From the NCBI GenBank assembly GCA_021823405.1, contig JAKAOA010000010.1, positions 1 to 41,690 on the forward strand: a stretch of DNA of 41,690 nucleotides, in the 5' to 3' direction. The notes under the pieces are model-generated. The model did not search any database. It saw only the letters and a program-made list of their open reading frames with translations, and had not been told where the DNA came from. Positions 7,508 through 14,957 of the stretch are shown here, piece by piece. Both the position numbers and the translations under genes were made by a program. Numbering within the stretch: position 1 is the first letter of the stretch; the number at the start of each line of letters is the position of its first letter. The stretch comes from Bacteroidota bacterium. GTDB lineage: Bacteria > Bacteroidota > Bacteroidia > JABEUT01.

Positions 7508-9053
7508 GGATAATCCATTGGATAAATTCTTCAGAGATTCAATAGAATCTACCGAAGCCAAGCCGTCCGAACAATTTTGGAACAGGGCATACGAATCCAT
7601 TATTGTGAGGGAAGGTAATATGAACAGGAGAAGAGTACTGGCATGGAGAAGCGCCGCGATTTTGATAGGTTTTATAATGCTTGGACTTACAGCGTACGAC
7701 CTTTATATTACCGATAAAGTGAAGAATTTACGCAAAGATGTCGCAACTATTCAAAGATTTCAAGCAAATGCAACTCTTTCTGGAAAAGATAAATTACATA
7801 GTGTTTCAGTTCCTGCCATTGGGAACACCAATTCAGGAAATATGTATAACCAGAGAGACGTTAAATCGACAATGCCTTCATTTGCTTTGTATCCACACAC
7901 TAAACCTCATAAAACCTCCCAAACGGGCAATAAAAGTACTTCCGGCGTATGCAGAGTTGTATATGCTGATGCAAACCAACATACAACAGGTAGACAACAA
8001 GGCGAAAATGAACAGAAACTGCAACAGGATTTGACCCATGGAAGTAACGCCTACCCTGCTGCCGTTACAGGTAATATGCCATCAGTTTCAGCATCAGTTA
8101 ATACTATATCCGCGCAAAGAAGTACTAATCAAAACAATACAAATGTTCTTACTACGGTTAACGGCAGATTTAACGCCTTTAAGACCCTCTTCAACCCTGT
8201 TACTGCCACTTTAGTACCTTTTTTGAACGCGACCTATCCGGAAGCTATTAAAGCTTCCGAGTCCATGATGCCGGATTCAGCGCTTATGGACGAACCCAAT
8301 CCAGCTGAAAGAGCGAAGAACTACTTTGTTGATGTTATGTTACACAGGTTCTCGGTTTCGGGCTTCTATTCCATCGATAACTTTTTATTTGCCATGAGTG
8401 GATACAATCCTGTTGAGCGCATTAATGCCTCTCAAATGGAAGCCAATGAGCGCAAGGAAACCTCGTTCTCATCCGGTATAAGTATCGGCTATGACCTGTC
8501 GCCCAGGTTTACCGTTCAGGCGGGTTGTAATTACCAACAATACCAGTTCCTGATATCAGCTACCCCATTGAATGTCCAGAACGATTTAGCGTCTTTTTAT
8601 CCATTTGAATCCAGTTCGGGTAACGTTAATCTTGCTCTGTTGCCAGGATGGTCCAATCCGAATGGCGGCGCAGCCGCCGCACAAGGTGATGCTATACGCT
8701 CATATATCTCTGTTCCGGTTCAGTTAAAGTGGAATTTTGTAGAAGACAAAAAGGTTAAAATATATTTGACCGCCGGTGGGGCTGTCAATATACTGGACAT
8801 GAACAGAGCTGATATTGAATGGGGAAATTCATTTGGCTCAAAAACACTGAATATTGACGGCATGGAAGGCACTAATAATATTACATACGCTTATCTGGCA
8901 GGTATAGGAGCAGAATACAAATTAAGCAGGGGATTCTCGGCTTATGTTGAAGGAACATACCTCGGTGCCCTTACACCGGTTGCCGGCGATTCATATATTA
9001 ACGTTAAACCGAACCTTCTAAGTGAGACGATTGGGATAAAGTATCATTTGTAA
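7491..9053 (+). CDS. Membrane-anchored outer-membrane beta-barrel protein, probable sigma-factor partner
   Basis: 520 residues, overlapping the sigma gene by 17 bp. Residues 1-48 are hydrophilic and would be cytoplasmic. Residues about 50-72 form one transmembrane helix (WRSAAILIGFIMLGL), in the position typical of anti-sigma factors. A long Ser/Thr/Asn/Gln-rich linker follows to about 270. The last 245 residues look like a PorT/OmpA-like beta-barrel: alternating aromatic strands such as FSSGISIGYDLSPRFTVQAG, ending in TIGIKYHL. I infer that the N-terminus binds the sigma factor and the C-terminus senses or sits in the envelope. One chain with both an inner-membrane helix and a barrel is unusual; the barrel-like domain may instead be periplasmic. 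Confidence 0.72.
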   Translation: MTEMLEDNPLDKFFRDSIESTEAKPSEQFWNRAYESIIVREGNMNRRRVLAWRSAAILIGFIMLGLTAYDLYITDKVKNLRKDVATIQRFQANATLSGKDKLHSVSVPAIGNTNSGNMYNQRDVKSTMPSFALYPHTKPHKTSQTGNKSTSGVCRVVYADANQHTTGRQQGENEQKLQQDLTHGSNAYPAAVTGNMPSVSASVNTISAQRSTNQNNTNVLTTVNGRFNAFKTLFNPVTATLVPFLNATYPEAIKASESMMPDSALMDEPNPAERAKNYFVDVMLHRFSVSGFYSIDNFLFAMSGYNPVERINASQMEANERKETSFSSGISIGYDLSPRFTVQAGCNYQQYQFLISATPLNVQNDLASFYPFESSSGNVNLALLPGWSNPNGGAAAAQGDAIRSYISVPVQLKWNFVEDKKVKIYLTAGGAVNILDMNRADIEWGNSFGSKTLNIDGMEGTNNITYAYLAGIGAEYKLSRGFSAYVEGTYLGALTPVAGDSYINVKPNLLSETIGIKYHL

Positions 9054-9112
9054 TATCGGAAAAACCAATATTTAAGATTCATTGATAAGCTAATCGCAGG
9101 AATGCGAGATAG

Positions 9113-10390
9113 TTATAGTATCATCCCGGCGCCTATTGTTTCGTTGGTTGATTCGTCGATTAGAATGATACCGCCGGTATGACGGTTCTTACGATAGGCA
9201 TCGAAAAAAAGGGGTTTTGTTGTTCTGATGGTAACCCTCCCTATATCGTTCATTTTTAACTCCTTATCATCATCTATCCGATGCAATGTAGTGATGTCCA
9301 ATTTATATAGAATATCCTTTAAAATACACTGTAAATCCTGCGTAGTATGTTTCAGTATATACCTGCCGCCAACCGTCAGTTTTTTTTCATTCATCCAGCA
9401 GAGCATCATTTCAATATCCTGCGCTATTCGTGGTTGGTTGTGAGGACGCGCAAACATATCACCGCGGCTTATATCTAAATCATCATCAAGCAAAATAGTT
9501 ACGGACATACCTGGCAGCGCCTCTTCAATTTCGCCGTTATAGGTATTTATCGCTCTAATCTTTGATTGAAGTCCGGACGGTAAAATTACTATGGTATCCC
9601 CCTTCCGGAAAATACCTCCTGCTACCTTCCCGGCATACCCCCTGTAATCATGGTATTTATCCGATTGAGGACGAATTACATACTGAACCGGAAAGCGACA
9701 ATCAATTTGGTTTTCATCGCTTGATATGTGTATGTTTTCCAGTGCATAAAGCAGGGCGCTTCCTTTGTACCAAGGCATTTTTATTGATTTATCCACAACA
9801 TTATCGCCTGTTAGCGCCGAAATAGGTATGAATTGCACATCAGTCACCTCCAGTTTCGCGGCGAAACTCTCATAGTCCTCTCGAATCTTTTCAAAAACTT
9901 CTTCTTTATAATCAACAAGGTCCATTTTATTTACACACACTATTATATGCCGCACTCCCATTAGGGAGGTGATAAGGGTATGCCGGCAGGTTTGTTCGCC
10001 GATTCCTTTGCGGGCATCTACAATTATAATGGCAAGGTTGGCTGTGGAAGAACCGGTTATCATATTTCGGGTATATTGTATATGACCGGGAGTATCGGCT
10101 ATTATGAATTTCCTTTTGGGAGTGGCAAAATAGCGGTATGCCACATCTATCGTTATACCCTGTTCGCGTTCTGCACGCAGTCCATCAGTGAGCAGCGCCA
10201 GATTAACTCTCTCCTCACCCCTCGACTCGCTTGAACGCTGCAATGCTTCGAACTGGTCGTCAAAAATGGATTTAGAGTCATAAAGGAGCCGTCCGATGAG
10301 CGTGCTTTTACCGTCGTCGACGCTGCCTGCGGTAAACAACCGGAGAAGACCCCTGTTGCCATGTAGTTCGTGTGTGATTTTATCCTTCAT
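9113..10390 (-). CDS. cysN: Sulfate adenylyltransferase subunit 1 (GTPase)
   Basis: 425 residues. CysN is the GTPase subunit that drives adenosine 5'-phosphosulfate formation by CysD. The translation-factor GTPase domain occupies about 14-225: P-loop GSVDDGKST at 22-30, DTPGH at 99-103 and NKMD at 154-157. Two EF-Tu-like beta domains follow. The protein ends at the usual CysN length, so no APS kinase (CysC) is fused. It is 9 bp downstream of cysD in the same operon. APS reductase and sulfite reductase are not in the window, so whether the product feeds assimilation or sulfonation is open. Confidence 0.95.
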   Translation of the reverse strand: MKDKITHELHGNRGLLRLFTAGSVDDGKSTLIGRLLYDSKSIFDDQFEALQRSSESRGEERVNLALLTDGLRAEREQGITIDVAYRYFATPKRKFIIADTPGHIQYTRNMITGSSTANLAIIIVDARKGIGEQTCRHTLITSLMGVRHIIVCVNKMDLVDYKEEVFEKIREDYESFAAKLEVTDVQFIPISALTGDNVVDKSIKMPWYKGSALLYALENIHISSDENQIDCRFPVQYVIRPQSDKYHDYRGYAGKVAGGIFRKGDTIVILPSGLQSKIRAINTYNGEIEEALPGMSVTILLDDDLDISRGDMFARPHNQPRIAQDIEMMLCWMNEKKLTVGGRYILKHTTQDLQCILKDILYKLDITTLHRIDDDKELKMNDIGRVTIRTTKPLFFDAYRKNRHTGGIILIDESTNETIGAGMIL

Positions 10391-10399
10391 TCTGCGAAA

Positions 10400-11320
10400 T
10401 CAAAAATACCCTGCTTTTTTGCGATCTTCCATTGCCGCTTCCGATCGGCGGTCGTCGGCACGCGTGCCTCTTTCAGTTAGCCGTGAGGCAGCCACCTCTT
10501 CTATAACCTCGTCGATATTAGATGCTGCGGATAGGATAGCTCCGGTACAAGTCATATCGCCGATGGTTCTGAAACGCACCCTATATTCCTTATACTCTTC
10601 TCCTTCTTTAGCCGTCAGGTAATCCGATTTCGCCAGGAGAGTGCCATTTCTGTCAACGCACTGGCGCAGGTGGCTATAATAGATGGATGGTATAGGGATA
10701 TTCTCCTCCTTAATATATTGCCATACATCAAGTTCAGTCCAATTACTTAATGGGAATATCCGGAAGTGTTCCCCTTGGTTTTTTCTGCCATTAAAAAGGT
10801 CCCAGAGTTCCGGTCGCTGGTTTTTAGGGTTCCACTGCCCGAATTCATCGCGATGCGAAAAAAACCTCTCCTTTGCCCTCGCCTTTTCTTCATCCCTGCG
10901 CGCGCCGCCAATTGCAGCGTCCAGTTTTAACTCTTCTATAGCATCAAGCAGGGTAATTGTCTGCAGCAGGTTACGACTTGCATTGTATCCTTTTTCTTCT
11001 TTCACTCTGCCCTGGTCTATTGAATGCTGGACGTAACGAACCAAGAGACGTGCATCAAGGGTTTTCACCCAATTATCGCGGTATTCAATGGTTTCCGGAA
11101 AGTTATGCCCTGTGTCAATGTGCATTAAGGGAAAAGGAATTTTTGCGGGAAAAAAAGCTTTCCGCGCCAGATAGCTAACTACAATGGAATCCTTACCGCC
11201 CGAAAAAAGAAGCGCCGACCGTTCAAATTGCGCCGCTACTTCACGCAGTACATAAATAGATTCTGATTCCAGCTCCCTTAAATGACTATTACTGACTCCC
11301 ATTCCGCTTGTTTTCTTCAA
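10400..11320 (-). CDS. cysD: Sulfate adenylyltransferase subunit 2
   Basis: 306 residues, PAPS-reductase/PP-loop family. The ATP-binding motif SGGKDS is at 40-45. The family-typical MHIDTGHNFPETIEYRD and AIGGARRDEEKARAKER are visible, as is the C-terminal GDMTCTGAI signature. CysD catalyses adenylation of sulfate by ATP to form APS, with CysN. It is the first gene of a two-gene operon, and a perfect -7 box lies 38 bp upstream. The cysQ gene 11 kb away encodes the enzyme that removes the PAP by-product when PAPS is used. Confidence 0.96.
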   Translation of the reverse strand: MKKTSGMGVSNSHLRELESESIYVLREVAAQFERSALLFSGGKDSIVVSYLARKAFFPAKIPFPLMHIDTGHNFPETIEYRDNWVKTLDARLLVRYVQHSIDQGRVKEEKGYNASRNLLQTITLLDAIEELKLDAAIGGARRDEEKARAKERFFSHRDEFGQWNPKNQRPELWDLFNGRKNQGEHFRIFPLSNWTELDVWQYIKEENIPIPSIYYSHLRQCVDRNGTLLAKSDYLTAKEGEEYKEYRVRFRTIGDMTCTGAILSAASNIDEVIEEVAASRLTERGTRADDRRSEAAMEDRKKAGYF

Positions 11321-11357
11321 TGGTGTTTCCCTTAAGTATCCATTTACTCAAGATTTG

Positions 11358-11365
11358 CAAAATTA
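11358..11365 (-). promoter_or_regulatory. Bacteroidota -7 element for cysDN
   Basis: The minus strand reads TAATTTTG, a perfect TAnnTTTG, 38 bp upstream of cysD. No TTG is seen at the matching -33 distance. Confidence 0.45.
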
Positions 11366-11452
11366 GCAAAAAGAGGTAATTATTCGGTTGATAAAACGGA
11401 GATGCAATAAGTGGTTTGACTGCGAGGACATGTTCTATCGTTTATATTTGAC

Positions 11453-11495
11453 TTTGCCCAGCAATATTGCGAGGCAAAATCTTCTGCAATCTGTA
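11453..11495 (+). repeat. Dispersed hairpin repeat, copy A
   Basis: TTTGCC (11453-11458) pairs with GGCAAA (11473-11478), followed by a conserved tail CTTCTGCAATCTG. Copy B (11939-11980) keeps the hairpin with different stem bases, and copy C (13803-13834) keeps the tail. Confidence 0.55.
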
Positions 11496-11525
11496 TAATT
11501 TCAATATTTTAACATTTGGCTAAAA

Positions 11526-11552
11526 ATGGCTAATTATGGCTAATTATGGCTT
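11526..11552. repeat. 10-bp direct repeat
   Basis: ATGGCTAATT occurs twice in tandem and is followed by a partial third unit (ATGGCT). A related GGCTAATTAT occurs near 6818. It is a short, probably neutral tandem duplication. Confidence 0.5.
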
Positions 11553-11705
11553 TTATTCCGAAGAGCGCCAAACTATGTATTTCAGATATTTTAATGCAAC
11601 ATATTGATTTACAATCAATTTATAAAGCTTTAAAAATTTGACGTTCACAAAATCATTTACAGGCACTATATTTTCTGTTGTCAAAATCATTTTATTTCAG
11701 TTAGA

Positions 11706-11808
11706 AGTTTATCTCATAGCTTATCGTTAATAGCTCATAGCTTATATCTCATAGTTTATATCTTATCTCTCATAGTTCATCGTTTATAACTCATAGCTTT
11801 TAGCTTCA
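11706..11808. repeat. Second heptanucleotide array (reverse orientation)
   Basis: Read on the minus strand, this is about 14 units of the ATRARVK heptamer found at 2-85 (ATAAGCT, ATGAGCT, ATGAACT and so on). It includes one 5-bp truncated unit (11713-11717) and some degenerate units at the 11808 end. Confidence 0.8.
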
Positions 11809-11938
11809 GAGCGCAAATATATACAATAATTAATTACATAGTACATAAAAAGACAACTTATTTTAATTATGCGAAGCAATTAATTGAGGATGAGGCAATA
11901 AAAATTTTGATGATTTCTTTGTATGCGCCCCTGTTGAT

Positions 11939-11980
11939 TTTGTCCGGCGGTATTGCGGGACAAACGCTCCCTGTAATCTA
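11939..11980 (+). repeat. Dispersed hairpin repeat, copy B
   Basis: TTTGTCC (11939-11945) pairs perfectly with GGACAAA (11958-11964), then a tail close to copy A. The stem differs from copy A at paired positions, so pairing is preserved. Confidence 0.55.
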
Positions 11981-11996
11981 TCTCAAAAAGCGTTTA

Positions 11997-13397
11997 TCAA
12001 AATTTGATAACCTTTTGGGTATAAAAGGTATTTCCTTCATTAACTTTCAAAAGATATATCCCATCCGATAGCGAAGATACATCAATTTGCTGATAAATCA
12101 TACCATTTTGGTCTGTTAAGCTTTGGTCGTACACGCGCTGCCCCAGCATATTATACATTTCAAACTCAATATTTTGGTTCTGTCCTGCATTCATTTGTAC
12201 GGTAATCTGATGAGAGGCAGGGTTGGGATATACCGTCAACGCCTGTAAACCTGCCTTTGCATAATCTATTCCCGTTATGTTGGCGTTTGTGTCAATTTTA
12301 AAAATTACTCCATTATTGTTTGCTCCTCCTACTGTAGCCGTGCCATAAAACAAGTTACCGGATGCTGTCAAGCTCCCCCAGGGAGCAGCACCGCTGGAAT
12401 CAAAATCATGCAAGTCCCTGAAATTAAAGCCATTTGTATCGATAGAAAAAATGTCGCCGCCGGTATACCAACCTCCGGTAAAGGTCATTCCATACAATCT
12501 TTTGTTAAGGAGAGTCAGGTCGCTGTAAGGAGTGCTACCGTTAATGATTCGTGTGGAGAATAATTGAACCAAAATACGATAATGACTTCCGTCTGTATCA
12601 ATTGAAAATACCACTCCTCGGTTGGGGATACCGCCCTCCGATGTCATTCCGAACAATTTTCCTCCAAAAATGGTTACATCACCGTAGGGATCTACCCCAT
12701 CATTTGATATTTCTTGAAAATCGTGCAGGTCCTTGTAATTATTTCCATTAGTATCAACAGAAAAGACATTTCCATACATCCCGTCTTCCTGCGTCATCCC
12801 GTAAAAATATTTATCTGAATTTATCAATGTACCGGTAGGGTAAGCCCCATTAGGGATAGAAAAGTCATAAATGTCCTTAAATGCGCTTCCATCCGTGTCT
12901 ATTGAGAAAATACAACCGCCATGATAGGGACCACCGCTATAAACCATCCCATACAATTTATTGTTTAGGTAAATCAATGAACCCCATGGGTTTGCGCCAT
13001 TTGTGTCATTGAAGTATAGCAGGATTTTAAATGAACTACCGGTGGTATCCATGGAGAAAATAATACCATGGTTTGCCTTACCTCCATATATAGTCATGCC
13101 ATAAAGTATTTTGCCGTTAAGAATTATTGAACCATAAGGATGACAGCCATGGATACTGTCAAAATCATGCAACTTCCTGAACGCATTGCCCGACGTATCC
13201 ATCGAAAAAATTGTTCCGTCTCCATAGGTTCCTCCGTTTCTCGTTATGCCGAACAAGAGATTGTTTGAACGAACAAGATTACCAACAGGAGTGGAACCTT
13301 CCACACCATTAAAATAGTGCAGAATTGTATATTGCCCTTGACAAATGCTGGTCGCATCGAACCAAAAGGCGAAAATTAAGGAAATATAATACCTCAT
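11997..13397 (-). CDS. Secreted GloVer-repeat protein with T9SS sorting domain
   Basis: 466 residues. A signal peptide ends near residue 21 (cleavage before QYTILHYF). Six full tandem repeats of about 50-60 residues and a partial seventh follow, each containing a G-x-I/V-F-S-x-D-T-x-G-x-x-F/Y block and an L-Y/F-G-M-T block. This is the 'choice-of-anchor tandem repeat GloVer' pattern. The last 80 residues are a type A T9SS sorting domain: VYPNPASHQITVQM through GIYLLKVNEG. The protein is expected to be exported through the Sec and T9SS routes to the cell surface or medium; its substrate is unknown. A near-identical copy of the sorting-domain DNA lies just upstream (13413-13829). Confidence 0.9.
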   Translation of the reverse strand: MRYYISLIFAFWFDATSICQGQYTILHYFNGVEGSTPVGNLVRSNNLLFGITRNGGTYGDGTIFSMDTSGNAFRKLHDFDSIHGCHPYGSIILNGKILYGMTIYGGKANHGIIFSMDTTGSSFKILLYFNDTNGANPWGSLIYLNNKLYGMVYSGGPYHGGCIFSIDTDGSAFKDIYDFSIPNGAYPTGTLINSDKYFYGMTQEDGMYGNVFSVDTNGNNYKDLHDFQEISNDGVDPYGDVTIFGGKLFGMTSEGGIPNRGVVFSIDTDGSHYRILVQLFSTRIINGSTPYSDLTLLNKRLYGMTFTGGWYTGGDIFSIDTNGFNFRDLHDFDSSGAAPWGSLTASGNLFYGTATVGGANNNGVIFKIDTNANITGIDYAKAGLQALTVYPNPASHQITVQMNAGQNQNIEFEMYNMLGQRVYDQSLTDQNGMIYQQIDVSSLSDGIYLLKVNEGNTFYTQKVIKF

Positions 13398-13412
13398 GGT
13401 GTTCTTACTTTT

Positions 13413-13829
13413 CTATTGCAACTTAACAATCTTCTTACTATAAAAATTATTCCCTTCATTAACTTTCAATAGATAGATACCATCCGACAGCGAAGATACA
13501 TCAATTTGCTGATAAATCATACCATTTTGGTCTGTTAAGCTTTGGTCGTACACGCGCTGCCCCAGCATATTATACATTTCTAACTCAAGGTTTTGGTTCT
13601 GTCCTGCATTCATTTGTACGGTAATCTGATGAGAGGTAGGGTTGGGGTAAACTTTTACCCCTTCATTACCTATTATTATTTGGGGTACTCCCGCATTTAT
13701 CGCTTCGCAAGCACAAGGTTTAGGGGTTGAATTTTCAGAGTTGATAAAAGGCATAAAAATTTCATAGATAAGACAGGAATCGATTAAAAAAATACTTGGA
13801 ATGTTCGGGCGGGATAAACGCTTCTGCAA
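13413..13829 (-). pseudogene. Truncated gene keeping only a T9SS sorting domain
   Basis: An open frame of 138 codons beginning with TTG. The last 80 residues are a T9SS type A sorting domain almost identical to that of the downstream GloVer protein; 92 bases (13489-13580 against 12070-12161) are identical. The first 60 residues have no signal peptide and no known domain, and the first codons lie inside a dispersed repeat (copy C). A T9SS cargo without an export signal cannot work as written. I read it as the 3' remnant of a duplicated cargo gene, although a short real gene is not excluded. It lies 15 bp upstream of the GloVer gene and is read in the same direction. Confidence 0.6.
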
Positions 13830-13834
13830 TCTGC
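13803..13834 (+). repeat. Dispersed hairpin repeat, copy C
   Basis: GCGGGATAAACGCT followed by TCTGCAATCTG combines the left part of copy B and the right part of copy A. The 5' arm of the hairpin has decayed here. It overlaps the apparent start of the sorting-domain remnant. Confidence 0.5.
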
Positions 13835-13869
13835 ATTCAGAGTAAACAGAGTTAAAAGCAAATTGCCGG

Positions 13870-14859
13870 TTAAAGCAGTTTTGATTTTAACAGGTATTCC
13901 GCTATTTGCACTGCATTTGTGGCTGCGCCCTTGCGCAGATTATCTGATACCACCCACATATTTAGGGTGCGGGGCTGCGATTCATCTCTTCTTACTCTAC
14001 CCACAAACACCTCGTCTCTGCCTTCGCTGTGTATAGGCATCGGATAGACATTTTCTTTAGGATCATCCGCTAAAATAATCCCTTCGGATTCCGATAATAG
14101 CTTTCGCACTTCACCCAAATCAAAATCTTTTTCAAACTCTGCATTAATCGACTCCGAATGCCCGCCGGTTACAGGTACCCTGACGGTGGTGGCGGTTACC
14201 CTAATTGCTTTATCACCTATTATTTTTATTGTTTCGTTCACCATTTTCATTTCCTCCTTTGTATAATCGTTTTCGAGGAAAACATCGATATGCGGCAGCA
14301 CGTTCAAATCTATCGGGTGAGGATATGTTCCTTTGCTTTTATCGCCTCTGCGTTCATTAAGAAGTTGCGTTACACCTTTTTGTCCCGTTCCTGTTACTGC
14401 CTGATAGGTGCTTACAACAATACGCTTAAGGCGGTATCTCTTATGCAGCGGGTTAAGCGCCACAACCATTTGAATGGTGGAACAGTTCGGATTGGCGATT
14501 ATCTTGTCGTCCTTTGTAAGAACGCTGGCATTTACCTCGGGGACAACCAGTTTCTTGGAATTATCCATTCTCCAAGCCGATGAATTGTCGATTACCGTTG
14601 TGCCTGTTGCCGCAAACTTCGGCGCCCATTCAAGCGACACGGCGCCACCGGCGGAAAATAAGGCGAGTTGGGGATTGCGCGATACAGATTCTTCCAGAGT
14701 AATAATCTTACATGGTTTCCCGTGAAAATGAACATTACGCCCGGCTGATTTATCCGATGCGACAGGCAATAGCTCGGTGACAGGAAATTTTCTTTCCTCC
14801 AATATCTTTATCATTGTGCCGCCTACTAATCCAGTGGCGCCTACTACTGCTACTTTCAC
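13870..14859 (-). CDS. asd: Aspartate-semialdehyde dehydrogenase
   Basis: 329 residues, normal length. It reduces aspartyl phosphate to aspartate semialdehyde for lysine/diaminopimelate, threonine and methionine synthesis. The NADP-binding motif is at 4-14 (AVVGATGLVGG), the nucleophile is Cys126 (NPNCSTIQ) and the catalytic His234 lies in TGGHSESI. The start at 14859 is firm because the glycine motif follows at once. A perfect -7 element ends only 4 bp upstream of the ATG, so the message may be leaderless. The gene is divergent from the desaturase gene with 98 bp between the starts. Confidence 0.97.
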   Translation of the reverse strand: MKVAVVGATGLVGGTMIKILEERKFPVTELLPVASDKSAGRNVHFHGKPCKIITLEESVSRNPQLALFSAGGAVSLEWAPKFAATGTTVIDNSSAWRMDNSKKLVVPEVNASVLTKDDKIIANPNCSTIQMVVALNPLHKRYRLKRIVVSTYQAVTGTGQKGVTQLLNERRGDKSKGTYPHPIDLNVLPHIDVFLENDYTKEEMKMVNETIKIIGDKAIRVTATTVRVPVTGGHSESINAEFEKDFDLGEVRKLLSESEGIILADDPKENVYPMPIHSEGRDEVFVGRVRRDESQPRTLNMWVVSDNLRKGAATNAVQIAEYLLKSKLL

Positions 14860-14863
14860 ACGG

Positions 14864-14871
14864 CAAAGTTA
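14864..14871 (-). promoter_or_regulatory. -7 element abutting the asd start
   Basis: The minus strand reads TAACTTTG, a perfect TAnnTTTG. Its last base is 5 bases from the A of the ATG, so transcription would begin at or within a base or two of the start codon. Confidence 0.5.
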
Positions 14872-14920
14872 AGTAAAAGTTATCTCTGTTGAGGTAAATA
14901 AAAATATAGTCAAAATTGAT

Positions 14921-14928
14921 TATATTTG
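14921..14928 (+). promoter_or_regulatory. -7 element for the desaturase-gpsA operon
   Basis: TATATTTG is a perfect TAnnTTTG, 29 bp upstream of ATG 14958. Because it lies after an in-frame ATG at 14916, it supports 14958 as the true start. The -33 element is not clear. Confidence 0.5.
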
Positions 14929-14957
14929 CCACCCTAATAAATCCCGATATAAATACG

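Larger units (their letters stand above)
11321..11996. other. Repeat-rich non-coding gap
   Basis: This 676-bp gap contains the cysD promoter, a hairpin repeat (copy A, 11453-11495), a short 10-bp direct repeat (ATGGCTAATT, about 11526-11550), the second heptamer array (11706-11808) and a second hairpin repeat (copy B, 11939-11980). I find no credible gene. Confidence 0.7.

Noticed and set aside
11706-11808. Heptamer array considered as a CRISPR
   Set aside because: Units are 7 bp without spacers, and no cas genes are present.
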